Source: Clostridia bacterium (GTDB taxonomy: Bacteria > Bacillota > Clostridia > Christensenellales > Aristaeellaceae). Taken from it: a stretch of DNA of 56,633 nt. Positions 11,142 through 19,992 of this stretch are shown here, piece by piece (position 1 is the stretch's first letter; the number at the start of each line of letters is the position of its first letter). Location of the stretch: contig JAFXCE010000012.1 of assembly GCA_017521565.1 (NCBI GenBank), positions 1-56,633 on the forward strand, written 5' to 3'. The position numbers were made by a program, and so were the translations under genes. The notes below the pieces were generated by a model that had not been told where the DNA came from, did no database searches, and saw nothing but the letters and a program-made list of their open reading frames with translations.

Positions 11142-11765
11142 TTATTCCGCATCAAAGCGCGCTTTCATATAGGCCTTCACAACGTCCAAGCACTTTTCCT
11201 CATCCATGTGCCCTGTATTCAGGCAAAGGTCGTACAGCGCAGCATCATGCCACTGACGTCCTGTGAAATACTTATAATAATCTGCGCGGCGCTTATCGAT
11301 TTTCTTGATCTTTTTTTCTGCCTCTTCCAGATCCAGACCGTCAGTCTGCATCACCCTGCGGACGCAGTCCACCACCGGCGCAGTCACAAAGAGGTTCAAA
11401 ACATTCTCTCTGCCCCGCAGAATGTAGTTCGCACACCGTCCAACAATCACACAGTTGCGGGTAGATGCCAGCTCCCGGATGATCTTCGCCTGATAGCGGA
11501 ACAGATTCTCGTTGGAAATGAAATCATCACTGTCCGGCGGAATCACTTCGCCGGTATACATCTCCTTCGCGATCCTGAAAAGCGGCATGCGCTTGGTTTC
11601 GTCAACCTGCTTGAACAATTCCTCGCTGATTCCGCTGTCATCAGATGCGATCCGCAGTATCTCGCGGTCATAGTACTCATAGCCCAGTTCTTTGGCCAGC
11701 AGTTTTCCCATCTTTCTGCCGCCGCTGCCATAGCTGCGCGCGATCGTAATTACGCGGTTTTCCAT
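11142..11765 (-). CDS. cytidylate kinase-like family protein
   Basis: A 207-residue P-loop kinase of the cytidylate kinase-like (Cytidylate_kin2) family. Residues 6-17 (ITIARSYGSGGR) form the nucleotide-binding loop, YYDREIL (31-37) is the conserved substrate-side segment, and VIVGRCANYIL and RVMQTDG follow in the usual order with the lid residues KKIDKRR. The ribosome site AGGAGGG precedes the ATG. True CMP kinases are fused or placed near ispH/rpsA; this stand-alone version is common in Clostridia and its physiological substrate is not established. It has its own promoter (11814-11842) and terminator. Confidence 0.88.
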   Translation of the reverse strand: MENRVITIARSYGSGGRKMGKLLAKELGYEYYDREILRIASDDSGISEELFKQVDETKRMPLFRIAKEMYTGEVIPPDSDDFISNENLFRYQAKIIRELASTRNCVIVGRCANYILRGRENVLNLFVTAPVVDCVRRVMQTDGLDLEEAEKKIKKIDKRRADYYKYFTGRQWHDAALYDLCLNTGHMDEEKCLDVVKAYMKARFDAE

Positions 11766-11813
11766 GCAGATCCCTCCTAACGATGCCTCGGATTATCGTG
11801 TATCCACGCTTAA

Positions 11814-11842
11814 ATTATATCAGATATTTTAGTTAAAATCAA
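11814..11842 (-). promoter_or_regulatory. sigma-A promoter of the cytidylate-kinase-like gene
   Basis: Minus strand TTGATT (11837-11842), 17-base spacer, TATAAT (11814-11819). Confidence 0.7.
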
Positions 11843-11882
11843 CATATTTCTTCCTTTTCTTTTGTAGCGATTATTTTTAAAC

Positions 11883-12839
11883 TTACCCCCTGTTAACTAC
11901 GTTACACGGCGAACCTTTCATGAATTCCCTCACATTTTCTACGGCAATCCGCAAAAGCCGCGCTCTCGTCTGAAAGGCCGCCCATGCCACATGCGGAGTC
12001 AGAATAGTATTGCACGCTGTGAGCAGCGGATTGTCTGCTTTCGCAGGTTCAGCACTCAGCACATCCGCCATATAGCAGGCCACCTTTCCAGCGTCAAGCG
12101 CATCCGTCATGGCATACTCGTCCACCAACGGCCCGCGAGACGTATTGATCACCCGCACTCCGTCTTTCATCTTCGCAATCGCATCTGCATCGATCATCCT
12201 ATGCGTCTTTTCCGTTAGCGGGCAATGCAGCGTAATCACGTCGCTCTGCGCAAACAGCTCCTCCCGGGACACAAATGTGACATGCTCCCAGCCCGGCTTC
12301 TGCGTACGCGTATGCACAAGAACCCGCATGCCAAATGCAAGCGCAATCCGTGCCACTGCCTGTCCGATATTTCCAAAGCCCACGATTCCCAGCGTCTTTC
12401 CGGACAGCTCCTCCATCGCGCCCGCATAGAAGCAGAAATCCGGACTTGTCTGCCATCTTCCCTGCTGAATCTGCGCATGATACTCATGCACACGGCTTAC
12501 GCATGTCAGCAACAGCGCAAACACATGCTGCGCGACTGCATCCGTGGAATACGCAGGCACATTGGTTACAACAATCCCGTGCGCAGCAGCAGCCGAAACA
12601 TCCACAACATTATACCCGGTTGCCAGTACGCCGATATACCGCATTGCCGGACAGGCTTCCATGATCTCCCTAGAGATCACCGTCTTGTTCGTCAATACGA
12701 TTTGAGCATCTCCAATGCGTTCAATAACCTTCTCTTCTTCTGTCCGGTCATAGACCTCAACCTCGCCCAGCTCGCTGAGCGCATCAAAGCTGAGGTCTCC
12801 CGGGCAAAGCGTATATCCGTCAAGAACCACGATTTTCAT
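11883..12839 (-). CDS. D-2-hydroxyacid dehydrogenase (hydroxypyruvate/glycerate dehydrogenase type)
   Basis: NAD(P)-dependent interconversion of 2-hydroxy and 2-oxo acids; glycerate/hydroxypyruvate is the likeliest substrate pair by family resemblance. The Rossmann motif GIVGFGNIGQ lies near residues 148-157. The catalytic triad is seen as the Arg of INTSRGPLVDE, the Glu of LSAEPAKADNPLL and the His of LTPHVAWAA. The end of the second Rossmann strand reads VHTRT, without the usual Asp, which may indicate NADPH preference (inference). The reading frame extends further upstream, but the start is the ATG at 12837-12839 (MKIVVLDGY), which has AGGA 9 bases upstream and lies downstream of the promoter. 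Length is 318 residues, as usual. Divergent from the secreted-protein gene at 13025. Confidence 0.92.
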   Translation of the reverse strand: MKIVVLDGYTLCPGDLSFDALSELGEVEVYDRTEEEKVIERIGDAQIVLTNKTVISREIMEACPAMRYIGVLATGYNVVDVSAAAAHGIVVTNVPAYSTDAVAQHVFALLLTCVSRVHEYHAQIQQGRWQTSPDFCFYAGAMEELSGKTLGIVGFGNIGQAVARIALAFGMRVLVHTRTQKPGWEHVTFVSREELFAQSDVITLHCPLTEKTHRMIDADAIAKMKDGVRVINTSRGPLVDEYAMTDALDAGKVACYMADVLSAEPAKADNPLLTACNTILTPHVAWAAFQTRARLLRIAVENVREFMKGSPCNVVNRG

Positions 12840-12890
12840 AGCATTTTTCCTTTCCGTCCATCGTTTTCCGTTCTTTTTCATTCGCCTACC

Positions 12891-12919
12891 ATTATACGCC
12901 TGCCCTTCCAGCCTTTCAA
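12891..12919 (-). promoter_or_regulatory. sigma-A promoter of the hydroxyacid dehydrogenase gene
   Basis: Minus strand TTGAAA (12914-12919), 17-base spacer, TATAAT (12891-12896). It lies back-to-back with the plus-strand promoter at 12933-12961. Confidence 0.7.
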
Positions 12920-12932
12920 CCCTCGCCCGCCG

Positions 12933-12961
12933 TTGACTTTTTCTTTTTAACCTGTTATACT
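12933..12961 (+). promoter_or_regulatory. sigma-A promoter of the small secreted protein gene
   Basis: TTGACT (12933-12938), 17-base spacer, TATACT (12956-12961); the leader is about 55 bases. Confidence 0.75.
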
Positions 12962-13024
12962 GACAATACCTTGTCCGGCTTATGGACTGGATACGCATTC
13001 TGCTTCTGAACGGAGGTCTATAAT

Positions 13025-13687
13025 ATGAAGAGATTTCTGGCGATCCTCGCGCTCGCACTTGCAGTGGCTGCGCCTGCGCTCGGCGAATCCAACGAGCTCA
13101 ACCTCGATTTCTCCGTACTCGCGCCGGACAGCCCTGCGGCCACGCCGGTGGCTGTCGATCCCATCGACAAGCCGACGCCGACGCCGACGCCCGCTCCGGA
13201 TTTTGTTTACGAAACCTATACCAACAACAGCCTGGGTCTTTCCTTCTCCGTCCCCTACACCTGGCTGCTTAATCCGAACACCGATCACTCCACCACCGCG
13301 CAGTTTGTCGAGCCAAAGAGCGAAATGATGGAGCCAAATGGCTATCAGACGCGCATGACGTTTGAAAAATTGAGCCGTGGCCTCAATCAGACTGCCGCCG
13401 ACGCAAAGGCTCAGCTCGAATCCACCCTTGAGGAATTCGCTTCCAGTTTCACGACCTTCACTCCGGGCAACATTGATTCTGCCGACATGGGAGATGCCAA
13501 AGGCTATTATTGCTACTATAAAGCAGACTACAACGATGGATCGAAAACCTACGAGATGAATGGCCGCATCATTTGCGTCGCACACGAAAAAGCACTTTAC
13601 CAGATTCGGTTGACCACCCCGCGCGACTGGTTCTCTTATTACAACCACCTCTGGCGCAAGGTGCGCTCCACAATCAAATATCTCTGA
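13025..13687 (+). CDS. small secreted protein with Pro/Thr linker, function unknown
   Basis: A 220-residue exported protein. Residues 1-20 are a signal peptide ending in AALG-like small residues, followed by a TPTPTPAP linker (about 51-58) and a single globular domain starting YTNNSLGLSFSVPYTW. That opening resembles PsbP/Mog1-like single-domain lipoproteins seen in Clostridia, but the family cannot be named with confidence. There is no lipobox Cys. GGAGG precedes the ATG and a strong promoter and terminator flank it, so it is monocistronic. It converges on ftsZ; no functional link follows from that alone. Confidence 0.8.
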   Translation: MKRFLAILALALAVAAPALGESNELNLDFSVLAPDSPAATPVAVDPIDKPTPTPTPAPDFVYETYTNNSLGLSFSVPYTWLLNPNTDHSTTAQFVEPKSEMMEPNGYQTRMTFEKLSRGLNQTAADAKAQLESTLEEFASSFTTFTPGNIDSADMGDAKGYYCYYKADYNDGSKTYEMNGRIICVAHEKALYQIRLTTPRDWFSYYNHLWRKVRSTIKYL

Positions 13688-13696
13688 TTCTTCTCA

Positions 13697-13729
13697 GGCT
13701 GCAGAGCAGATTCGCTCCGCAGCCTTTTT
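13697..13729 (+). terminator. terminator of the small secreted protein gene
   Basis: GGCTGC and GAGC pair with GCTC and GCAGCC around one mismatch (13697-13725), followed by TTTTTG. Confidence 0.85.
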
Positions 13730-13774
13730 GATTGCGCAGCAGGCTTCAAACCCTTCGCGCACGAAGTGATTCAG

Positions 13775-13809
13775 CAAAAAAGAGGACCAACGTTATGTCG
13801 GTCCTCTTT
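13775..13809 (-). terminator. terminator at the end of the division cluster, after ftsZ
   Basis: A perfect 10-bp stem AAAGAGGACC/GGTCCTCTTT (13779-13788 with 13800-13809), 11-base loop, then a T run on the minus strand. It lies 16 bases after the ftsZ stop. Confidence 0.85.
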
Positions 13810-13825
13810 CTCTATCTATCAAAAT

Positions 13826-15133
13826 TTACTTACGGCGCATATAAGCTGGAATGCCGTCCATGAAAGAGCGCGGCGCGCGCGCCTCTTCAGTCGGGCGCTC
13901 CACCTCTGCCGCCTGTACCGGAACCTCCGGCATCGCAGCGAACGGGGAAACGCGCTGACCATTGGCCGGCTCATTCAGGAACGCCGGAACCTCCGGCTCA
14001 CCTGCATTCTGCACCGGCGCATAGCCGCCGGTCACCGGGGTATAGGAGGCGTCATAGCGGGTATAGCCGCGATTCTGACCCTGCGCCTGATAGGCGGGGC
14101 TATAGTTCTGCGGCACATACGCAGCCTGGCTCGGCAGGGAAGCCGGGCGCTCGCTGCTCATCGCGCGCGGCGGGAAGGGAACCTTCTCAAAGCCGGTCGC
14201 GATCACCGTGATATGCACCTCATCCTCAAGCGTATCATCGATGCTCGCACCGAAGATGATGTTCGCCTCGCTGTCCGCAGCAGCGGTAATCATCTCAACA
14301 GCATCATTGATGTCCACAATGGAACAATCGGAGTTGCAGGTGACGTTGATGAGCACCGCACGCGCGCCATCGATGCTCGTCTCCAGCATCGGAGAAGAGA
14401 TCGCGTTCTGCGCAGCGTCGGCCATCGCCTTTTCTCCCTTGCCCACGCCAATGCCCAGATGCGCCATGCCGCCAGACTCCATGACCGCCTTGACGTCGGC
14501 GAAGTCGAGGTTGATGATACCGGTCTGGGAAATCAGATCCGAAATGCCCTGAATGCCCTGACGCAGCACATCGTCCGCAAAGTTGAACGCGCCCTTAAAG
14601 GATGTGCCCTTCGGGCAAACCTGAAGCAGCCGCTCGTTCGGAATCACGACCAGCGTATCAACGCGCTGCTTGAGCTCATCAATGCCCGTCTCCGCCTTGC
14701 GCATACGGGTCTTGCCTTCAAACGCAAACGGCTTGGTCACCACAGCGATGGTCAGAATTCCCATGTCGCGCGCGATTTCCGCAACCACGGGCGCAGCGCC
14801 CGTGCCGGTGCCGCCGCCCATGCCGGCCGTCACGAACACCAGATCCGCGCCCTTGAGCGCGTTTGCAATCTCCTCACGGCTCTCTTCGGCAGCCTTTTTG
14901 CCGATCTCCGGCGTCGCGCCAGCGCCAAGACCCTTGGTCAGCTTTTCGCCGATCTGGATCATCGTGGCAGCCCTGCTGGTGCGCAACGCCTGCACATCGG
15001 TGTTCACCGCAATGAAGTCAACGCCGGTTACGCCGCAATCCACCATGCGGTTCAGCGCATTTCCGCCGCCGCCGCCGCAGCCAACAACCTTAATGGAAGC
15101 TGCCGGACGCTCGTCCATTTCAATTTCAAACAC
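13826..15133 (-). CDS. ftsZ: cell division protein FtsZ
   Basis: Tubulin-like GTPase that forms the Z-ring. Domains in order: GTP-binding core with the tubulin signature GGGTGTGAA (about residues 108-116) and the synergy-loop region; a Pro/Ala/Gln-rich disordered linker (about 320-415); and the conserved C-terminal peptide [10 protein letters not shown] that binds FtsA. The frame opens upstream, but the start is the GTG at 15131-15133 because GGGGGA lies 7 bases upstream. This gives 435 residues, slightly long owing to the linker. It is the last gene of the cluster, 83 bases after ftsA, and can be read from the ftsA promoter at 16480-16508. Confidence 0.97.
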   Translation of the reverse strand: MFEIEMDERPAASIKVVGCGGGGGNALNRMVDCGVTGVDFIAVNTDVQALRTSRAATMIQIGEKLTKGLGAGATPEIGKKAAEESREEIANALKGADLVFVTAGMGGGTGTGAAPVVAEIARDMGILTIAVVTKPFAFEGKTRMRKAETGIDELKQRVDTLVVIPNERLLQVCPKGTSFKGAFNFADDVLRQGIQGISDLISQTGIINLDFADVKAVMESGGMAHLGIGVGKGEKAMADAAQNAISSPMLETSIDGARAVLINVTCNSDCSIVDINDAVEMITAAADSEANIIFGASIDDTLEDEVHITVIATGFEKVPFPPRAMSSERPASLPSQAAYVPQNYSPAYQAQGQNRGYTRYDASYTPVTGGYAPVQNAGEPEVPAFLNEPANGQRVSPFAAMPEVPVQAAEVERPTEEARAPRSFMDGIPAYMRRK

Positions 15134-15216
15134 AGGAAAATCCCCCTTTTGTTTCGCTAGAATCAAATCCCCGGCGCTTGCACGCCTTCTTTACATAATC
15201 GGCCGCCAGCCGCACA

Positions 15217-16395
15217 TTATTTGCGGAAGAGACGCTTGATCTTATCAAACAGACCCTCGTCCTGTTCTTCCATTTCAATGGTGTTGTAGACCAGCTCAAG
15301 CAGTCCGCTGCCGCTGGCGTAGATCTGTGCAGGCTTGAGCTTGACCGTTTTGGCCGCCGCCTCGCGCACATTGCGGGAGAGCTTGCTCGCCGCATAAACC
15401 CGAGCGCCGTTCATCGGCATCAGACCGCCGCCGGTAAAGTAGACATTGGACCAGTTGCCCAGCCGGATACCACTCTTCTTGATGGCTTCCTCCACCATCT
15501 CAAGGATCTCATCCACACGCGCATTGACAATCATGCTCACCTGCTCGCCGGAGAAGGTTTCCATCTGGCCATCCTCGCCCTGCACCTCGAGCTGCGTGTT
15601 GTTCGCCGCGTTAAACGTATAGCTGCGCTTGATCTTTTCGCACATGTCAAACGGCTTTTCAAGGCCATACGCCAGATCCAGCGTGATATGTGCGCCGCCC
15701 ACCGGCAGCACCTTCTGCCAGATCAGCGCATCTCCCTCCACCGCCATAACCTCTGTGGAGAGATAGCCGACGTCCACCAGAATCGCCGTATGATCGCGCT
15801 CCTCAAAGGGCACCATCTGCATGGCCTCGCCGACAGACGTGGAGAAGAAGCCGCGCACCTCGATGTTCAGCTCGCGCAGACGCTCCGTCACATCATTGAC
15901 AAAAAACTGATCCGCAAGCACAAAGCCAATCATGCCCTCAAGCATGGAGCCCTTCTGATCGACAGGCTCCAGCGTCTTCTGGCCGCCGTCCACCTTGAAC
16001 CAGGCCGGACTGCGGTGGATGATGACGCCCGTCGGACGGTCCAGCATCTCTGTCGCCTGACGCTGAAGCTTTTCAACATCCGCGCTGGTGACCTTCGGAT
16101 CGGCGCCCTGCAGCGTCACGCTCGACTCAATCACATACACGCGCACAAACTCGCCCGGCACACCCACATATACTTCCTTGATATGGGCGCCGACCTTGTT
16201 TTCCGCCGCCTCAATGGCGCTGGCAATTGCGTCGGTCACATCACCGGGAGCATTCCACTCCCCGTTCATGAAACCATCATACTGCGCCATGCCGGCGGAG
16301 GTGATGGTCACCTTCTGATATGCGTTCTCCTCCGCAAGCAATACCAGCACTTTGGACGTGCCAAAGTCCAGAACCGCCGTTGCTTTTTTCATCAT
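15217..16395 (-). CDS. ftsA: cell division protein FtsA
   Basis: Actin-like ATPase that tethers FtsZ to the membrane. Residues about 7-15 (AVLDFGTSK) are the phosphate-1 motif, ILVDVGYLSTEV (about 210-221) is phosphate-2, and TGGGLMPMNGA is the adenosine motif. The 1C subdomain characteristic of FtsA lies between about 85 and 165. The last residues, GLFDKIKRLFRK, form the amphipathic membrane-targeting helix. At 392 residues it is slightly shorter than most. A tandem ATGATG leaves the exact start open by one codon; AGGAG is 11 bases upstream. It is preceded by its own promoter in the 158-base gap after ftsQ. Confidence 0.94.
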   Translation of the reverse strand: MMKKATAVLDFGTSKVLVLLAEENAYQKVTITSAGMAQYDGFMNGEWNAPGDVTDAIASAIEAAENKVGAHIKEVYVGVPGEFVRVYVIESSVTLQGADPKVTSADVEKLQRQATEMLDRPTGVIIHRSPAWFKVDGGQKTLEPVDQKGSMLEGMIGFVLADQFFVNDVTERLRELNIEVRGFFSTSVGEAMQMVPFEERDHTAILVDVGYLSTEVMAVEGDALIWQKVLPVGGAHITLDLAYGLEKPFDMCEKIKRSYTFNAANNTQLEVQGEDGQMETFSGEQVSMIVNARVDEILEMVEEAIKKSGIRLGNWSNVYFTGGGLMPMNGARVYAASKLSRNVREAAAKTVKLKPAQIYASGSGLLELVYNTIEMEEQDEGLFDKIKRLFRK

Positions 16396-16479
16396 ACGAT
16401 CTCATGCTCCTGTCTGCCCGCATGTAAATTCGCCAAAAGGCGTAAGATATCATCCTATTTGCTATTATTATGCGAGTTT

Positions 16480-16508
16480 ATTGTAACCGATTATGCTCTT
16501 CGTTTCAA
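16480..16508 (-). promoter_or_regulatory. internal sigma-A promoter before ftsA-ftsZ
   Basis: Minus strand TTGAAA (16503-16508), 17-base spacer, TACAAT (16480-16485), about 85 bases before the ftsA start. It would allow ftsAZ expression independent of the mraZ promoter, as in Bacillus. Confidence 0.65.
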
Positions 16509-16553
16509 GCCACTTGCGCAAATTTTGCGAAGAATTGGTTCGGTTTTCCGTCT

Positions 16554-17387
16554 TTATCCCTTTTTTGGCGTGCTTGCCGGCGCGATTGTCGGCGTTGCCG
16601 TCGGCACAGGCGTGACCGTCGGCAGCACAGCCGGAATGAAATGTGCATTTTCTCCGTTGGATACGTCAATCTTCGCGCCGCGAAGATCCCCCCTCGCCTC
16701 ACGAACTGAGAGAACCTCCCGTGCAATCAGCAGCTTTGTGGTTATGCCCGACGTATCTCCCAGCACAATCTTTGCGCCTTCCGCTGTCATGATGTACATG
16801 TTTTCCATGTTGCTCACATCCAGCAGCGCAGTGCGCGCCAGCATGTTTGTGTCTTCCAGCGCAGAAAGCACATCCTGCATGCCCTCAAGCTGGGCGCGGT
16901 CATGCACCGGCAGCTTCTCTCCCACGGTAATGCGCGAGTTGGGATCGATGACAAAACCGGAGACTTTCGGTCCCGCCACCTCAACGGGGTATGCGCTGCC
17001 CGCCACCTCAAGCACCATGCCATCCTCGTCAAGCACATAGTATAGCCCCAGCTCATTGACCACCGCCATGCCAAGCCGCTCGTTGATGCGCAGCGTCAGC
17101 GTACCCCGGTAGTCAAATCCATGGCTAAGGTATTCAATATAGCGGTTCTTTTCCAGCTCCTCCCGCAGTTTATGGGAAGAAATACTCATCAGATTGTCGC
17201 CGGTCTTTACGCCGCTCTGCGTAATCACCTCTTCACGCAGCAGATTGCGGTTTCCCACCACCATCACATCGCGCACGACAAACACCTGCGAACACACGAT
17301 CACCAGCAGCACGGCAATCACAGCAACCACCAGCACGCTCATCGCCATCGTCTGCCGCGCAGCCTTCCTGCGTTTTCTGTATCTCAT
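16554..17387 (-). CDS. ftsQ: cell division protein FtsQ/DivIB
   Basis: Bitopic divisome protein that works with FtsL and FtsB/DivIC. Residues 1-12 are a basic cytoplasmic tail, about 13-36 a transmembrane segment, about 37-107 the POTRA domain (VRDVMVVGNRNLLREEV opening), followed by the beta domain. The tail ends in a Pro/Thr-rich stretch (TVTPVPTATPT). The ATG at 17385-17387 overlaps the ftsW stop (ATGA), which fixes the start and indicates translational coupling; the longer open frame upstream lies inside ftsW. Length is 277 residues. Confidence 0.93.
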   Translation of the reverse strand: MRYRKRRKAARQTMAMSVLVVAVIAVLLVIVCSQVFVVRDVMVVGNRNLLREEVITQSGVKTGDNLMSISSHKLREELEKNRYIEYLSHGFDYRGTLTLRINERLGMAVVNELGLYYVLDEDGMVLEVAGSAYPVEVAGPKVSGFVIDPNSRITVGEKLPVHDRAQLEGMQDVLSALEDTNMLARTALLDVSNMENMYIMTAEGAKIVLGDTSGITTKLLIAREVLSVREARGDLRGAKIDVSNGENAHFIPAVLPTVTPVPTATPTIAPASTPKKG

Positions 17388-18541
17388 GGGCGCTTCATCC
17401 CGCCTTTCTTTCTGTCCCGCGCGCCGATCACGCGTCCATGATCCCTTGAAATGCTCAGCAAAATCCCGACCGCCGCCATGATCATACTCACAGACGTACC
17501 CCCCGCGCTGAAAAACGGCAGCGGAAGTCCCGTCGTCGGCATGATGCCCGTGACGACGCCCATGTTGATGAACGTCTGCAGGCCGATCATCGCCGTGATC
17601 CCGGAGGCCAGAATCGCACCATACCGATCCCGGCAGGTGATCGCGACATGCAGCCCCGAATACACAAACGCAGCAAATATCGCAATTACGCACAGACAGC
17701 CGATGAGGCCAAAATCCTCGCCGACGATGGCAAAGATAAAATCCGACTCCGGATATGGAAGATAAGCAAACTTTTGCTTTCCCTTCCCCAATCCCATGCC
17801 GAACAGTCCGCCCGATCCCAGCGCAATCAGCGACTGCGAAAGCTGATATCCCTCGTCACTCATTTTGGCGAACGGGTCGCGGAAAGAGAGCAGCCTCTCC
17901 CGGCGGTATGGTGCGCTCCATGCGTAAAACGCACCGACACACAGTCCGCATACGGTTAAAAGCGCCATATGGCGCTTTTTCAGTCCGGCGACAAAGAGCA
18001 TCGCCAGCGCGCAGATCAGTATGCTGCCGCCAGTCGAAAGATTCGGCTGCTCCAGAATCAGTAAAAACATCACGCCCGGCACGATCAGCAGCGGTACGAC
18101 ACCGCCAAAAAGGCTGCCGATGGCCTTTCCTCTCCGGTCGAGTGCGCCAGCCATGAAGATCACCATCGCATACTTGGCAAATTCCGAAGGCTGCATACTC
18201 AGCCCGAGCAGATTCAGCCACCTGCGCGAACCATTGATGCTCACACCAACGCCCGGAATAATCACCAGCACCAGCAATATGGCGCTCACGCCAAGAAGCG
18301 TCAGCATCACTTTTGTCTCCCGGAAAAAGCGATACGGCACGCGCGATAAAGCCACACAGGCACATGCGCCCAGCACCACGCCGAAGAGCTGCTTCTTCAC
18401 CGCAGACAGCGGATCACCGCTTGCCGTTCTCTGATAGTATGTCGCGCTGAACAACGTCACCAGCCCAAGCGCAAGCAGCAGCACCATCAGCGCCACAACG
18501 CGCTTGTCGCATGTCCGCCGGATTCTTTCCCGTTCTTCCAT
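17384..18541 (-). CDS. ftsW: FtsW, peptidoglycan glycosyltransferase of the divisome (SEDS family)
   Basis: Polytopic SEDS protein that polymerises lipid II at the septum with a partner class B PBP, here probably the SpoVD-like protein. About ten hydrophobic segments are visible. Family motifs include RRWLNLLGLSMQPSEFAK, the loop with YPESDFIFAIVGEDFG, and the terminal TTGLPLPFFSAGGTS. The frame also has an ATG overlapping the murD stop (18601), but the ATG at 18539-18541 has AAGGGG 9 bases upstream and is preferred; 385 residues. SpoVE and RodA are close relatives; position in the cluster supports FtsW. Confidence 0.93.
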   Translation of the reverse strand: MEERERIRRTCDKRVVALMVLLLALGLVTLFSATYYQRTASGDPLSAVKKQLFGVVLGACACVALSRVPYRFFRETKVMLTLLGVSAILLVLVIIPGVGVSINGSRRWLNLLGLSMQPSEFAKYAMVIFMAGALDRRGKAIGSLFGGVVPLLIVPGVMFLLILEQPNLSTGGSILICALAMLFVAGLKKRHMALLTVCGLCVGAFYAWSAPYRRERLLSFRDPFAKMSDEGYQLSQSLIALGSGGLFGMGLGKGKQKFAYLPYPESDFIFAIVGEDFGLIGCLCVIAIFAAFVYSGLHVAITCRDRYGAILASGITAMIGLQTFINMGVVTGIMPTTGLPLPFFSAGGTSVSMIMAAVGILLSISRDHGRVIGARDRKKGGMKRP

Positions 18542-18600
18542 AGATACACCCCTTCCGACTGCAATCAAGATTCTTTTCTTTTGCAATCGGTCATGGCGCA

Positions 18601-19965
18601 TCAGCGCATTGCCATCACTTTTTCCTTAAAGATCCTGCCGCGATCTTCATAGTCCTTAAACATATCAAAGCTTGCGCACGCAGGCGACAGAAGCACGCTG
18701 CCGCCGTCTTTCGCCAGCTGCCGACACGCCGATAGGCACGCATCAAAATCATAGCCTGCCAGAGTATAGGCCGTATAGCCCGCACGCTCAAGCGAATCAC
18801 GGATCTGCTCTGCCGTATCGCCGATGAGCACACAATGCGCAATCTGCGGCGCATCGACGATCGTCTGCGCCAGCGGATCAAACGACGTCTTCTTGTCACT
18901 GCCGCCAAGGATCAGCACCGTCGGTCTGGTCATCGTGGCGATCGCCTTCTGCGTCGAATCGACGTTTGTTCCCTTGGAGTCGTTGATCCAAGTTACGCCA
19001 TCCAGCATGCGCACCGTCTCAATCCGATGCTCTACGCCCCGGAACGTGCGCAGCACCGATGCCATCACGCCGGCAGGAACGCCCATCGAGCCTGCGATCG
19101 CCACCGCAGCCAGCGCATTCTCAAGATTATGCGGACCGGGGATATACACCTCGTCTGCGCGGCAGATCGCCTGCGCCTCGCCATTCAGGTTCAGCACGAT
19201 GAGGCCATCCTGCACATACGCGCCGCACGGTACCGCCTCCCTGCGGGAAAACCATACGATCCTCGCGGACAGCCCCTTCGCCATCTCATGGCAGGTTGGA
19301 TCATCGTAATTGAACACGGCGTAGTCATCCGCCGTCTGCCGGGCAAAGATGCGGCGCTTCATCTCGATGTATACCTGCATCGTGCCATGACGCGCAAGGT
19401 GATCCTCTGTGATGTTGAGCACCGCGCCGACATGCGGATGGAACTCACTGATCGTCTCGCACTGATAGGAGCTGACCTCCGCAACCGTAACGTCTTCCGG
19501 CTTAGAGATTCCCGCCGTCGCGGTGATCGGATAACCGATATTGCCCACGACATGCGTCGTCTTTCCCCATGCGCGCATCAGCTCGCCCACGAGCGTTGTG
19601 GTCGTCGTCTTGCCGTTGGTGCCCGTGATGGCGCACATCGCGCCCTGCGTCATGCGCGCCCCCAGCTCCAGTTCGCCGATGACCTCAATCCCTCTGGCAA
19701 TCGCTTCCTGCACGAAATCCTTCGCATACGCAATGCCCGGGCTGATGATCATCACATCCTGCCCGTCAAGATGGCCCTGCGGCCCCTCGCCCAGCGCGAA
19801 GATGCAGCCCGGAACGCGAAGCTCGTCAAGCGCATTGCCAAAGGCCTCTTCTTTTTTCATATCGCTGATCGTGACCACCGCGCCCCGGCTCAGAAGCAGC
19901 TTCGCCGCAGCAATACCGCTTCGCGCCATGCCGCAGATGATCACGCGCTTGTTTTCTACGTTCAT
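18601..19965 (-). CDS. murD: UDP-N-acetylmuramoylalanine--D-glutamate ligase MurD
   Basis: Cytosolic ATP-dependent ligase adding D-Glu to UDP-MurNAc-L-Ala. The three Mur-ligase domains are seen: an N-terminal Rossmann-like domain (IICGMARSGIAAAKLL), the central ATPase with P-loop ITGTNGKTTTT (about 112-122) and the NITEDHLARHG segment, and the C-terminal domain with VEHRIE, WINDSKGTN and LLSPACASFDMF, the last two diagnostic of MurD. At 454 residues it has the usual length. GGGAGG precedes the ATG. It lies 27 bases after mraY and touches ftsW. Confidence 0.97.
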   Translation of the reverse strand: MNVENKRVIICGMARSGIAAAKLLLSRGAVVTISDMKKEEAFGNALDELRVPGCIFALGEGPQGHLDGQDVMIISPGIAYAKDFVQEAIARGIEVIGELELGARMTQGAMCAITGTNGKTTTTTLVGELMRAWGKTTHVVGNIGYPITATAGISKPEDVTVAEVSSYQCETISEFHPHVGAVLNITEDHLARHGTMQVYIEMKRRIFARQTADDYAVFNYDDPTCHEMAKGLSARIVWFSRREAVPCGAYVQDGLIVLNLNGEAQAICRADEVYIPGPHNLENALAAVAIAGSMGVPAGVMASVLRTFRGVEHRIETVRMLDGVTWINDSKGTNVDSTQKAIATMTRPTVLILGGSDKKTSFDPLAQTIVDAPQIAHCVLIGDTAEQIRDSLERAGYTAYTLAGYDFDACLSACRQLAKDGGSVLLSPACASFDMFKDYEDRGRIFKEKVMAMR

Positions 19966-19992
19966 TTCTTTCGCCTCCCGAAAGGCATTCGC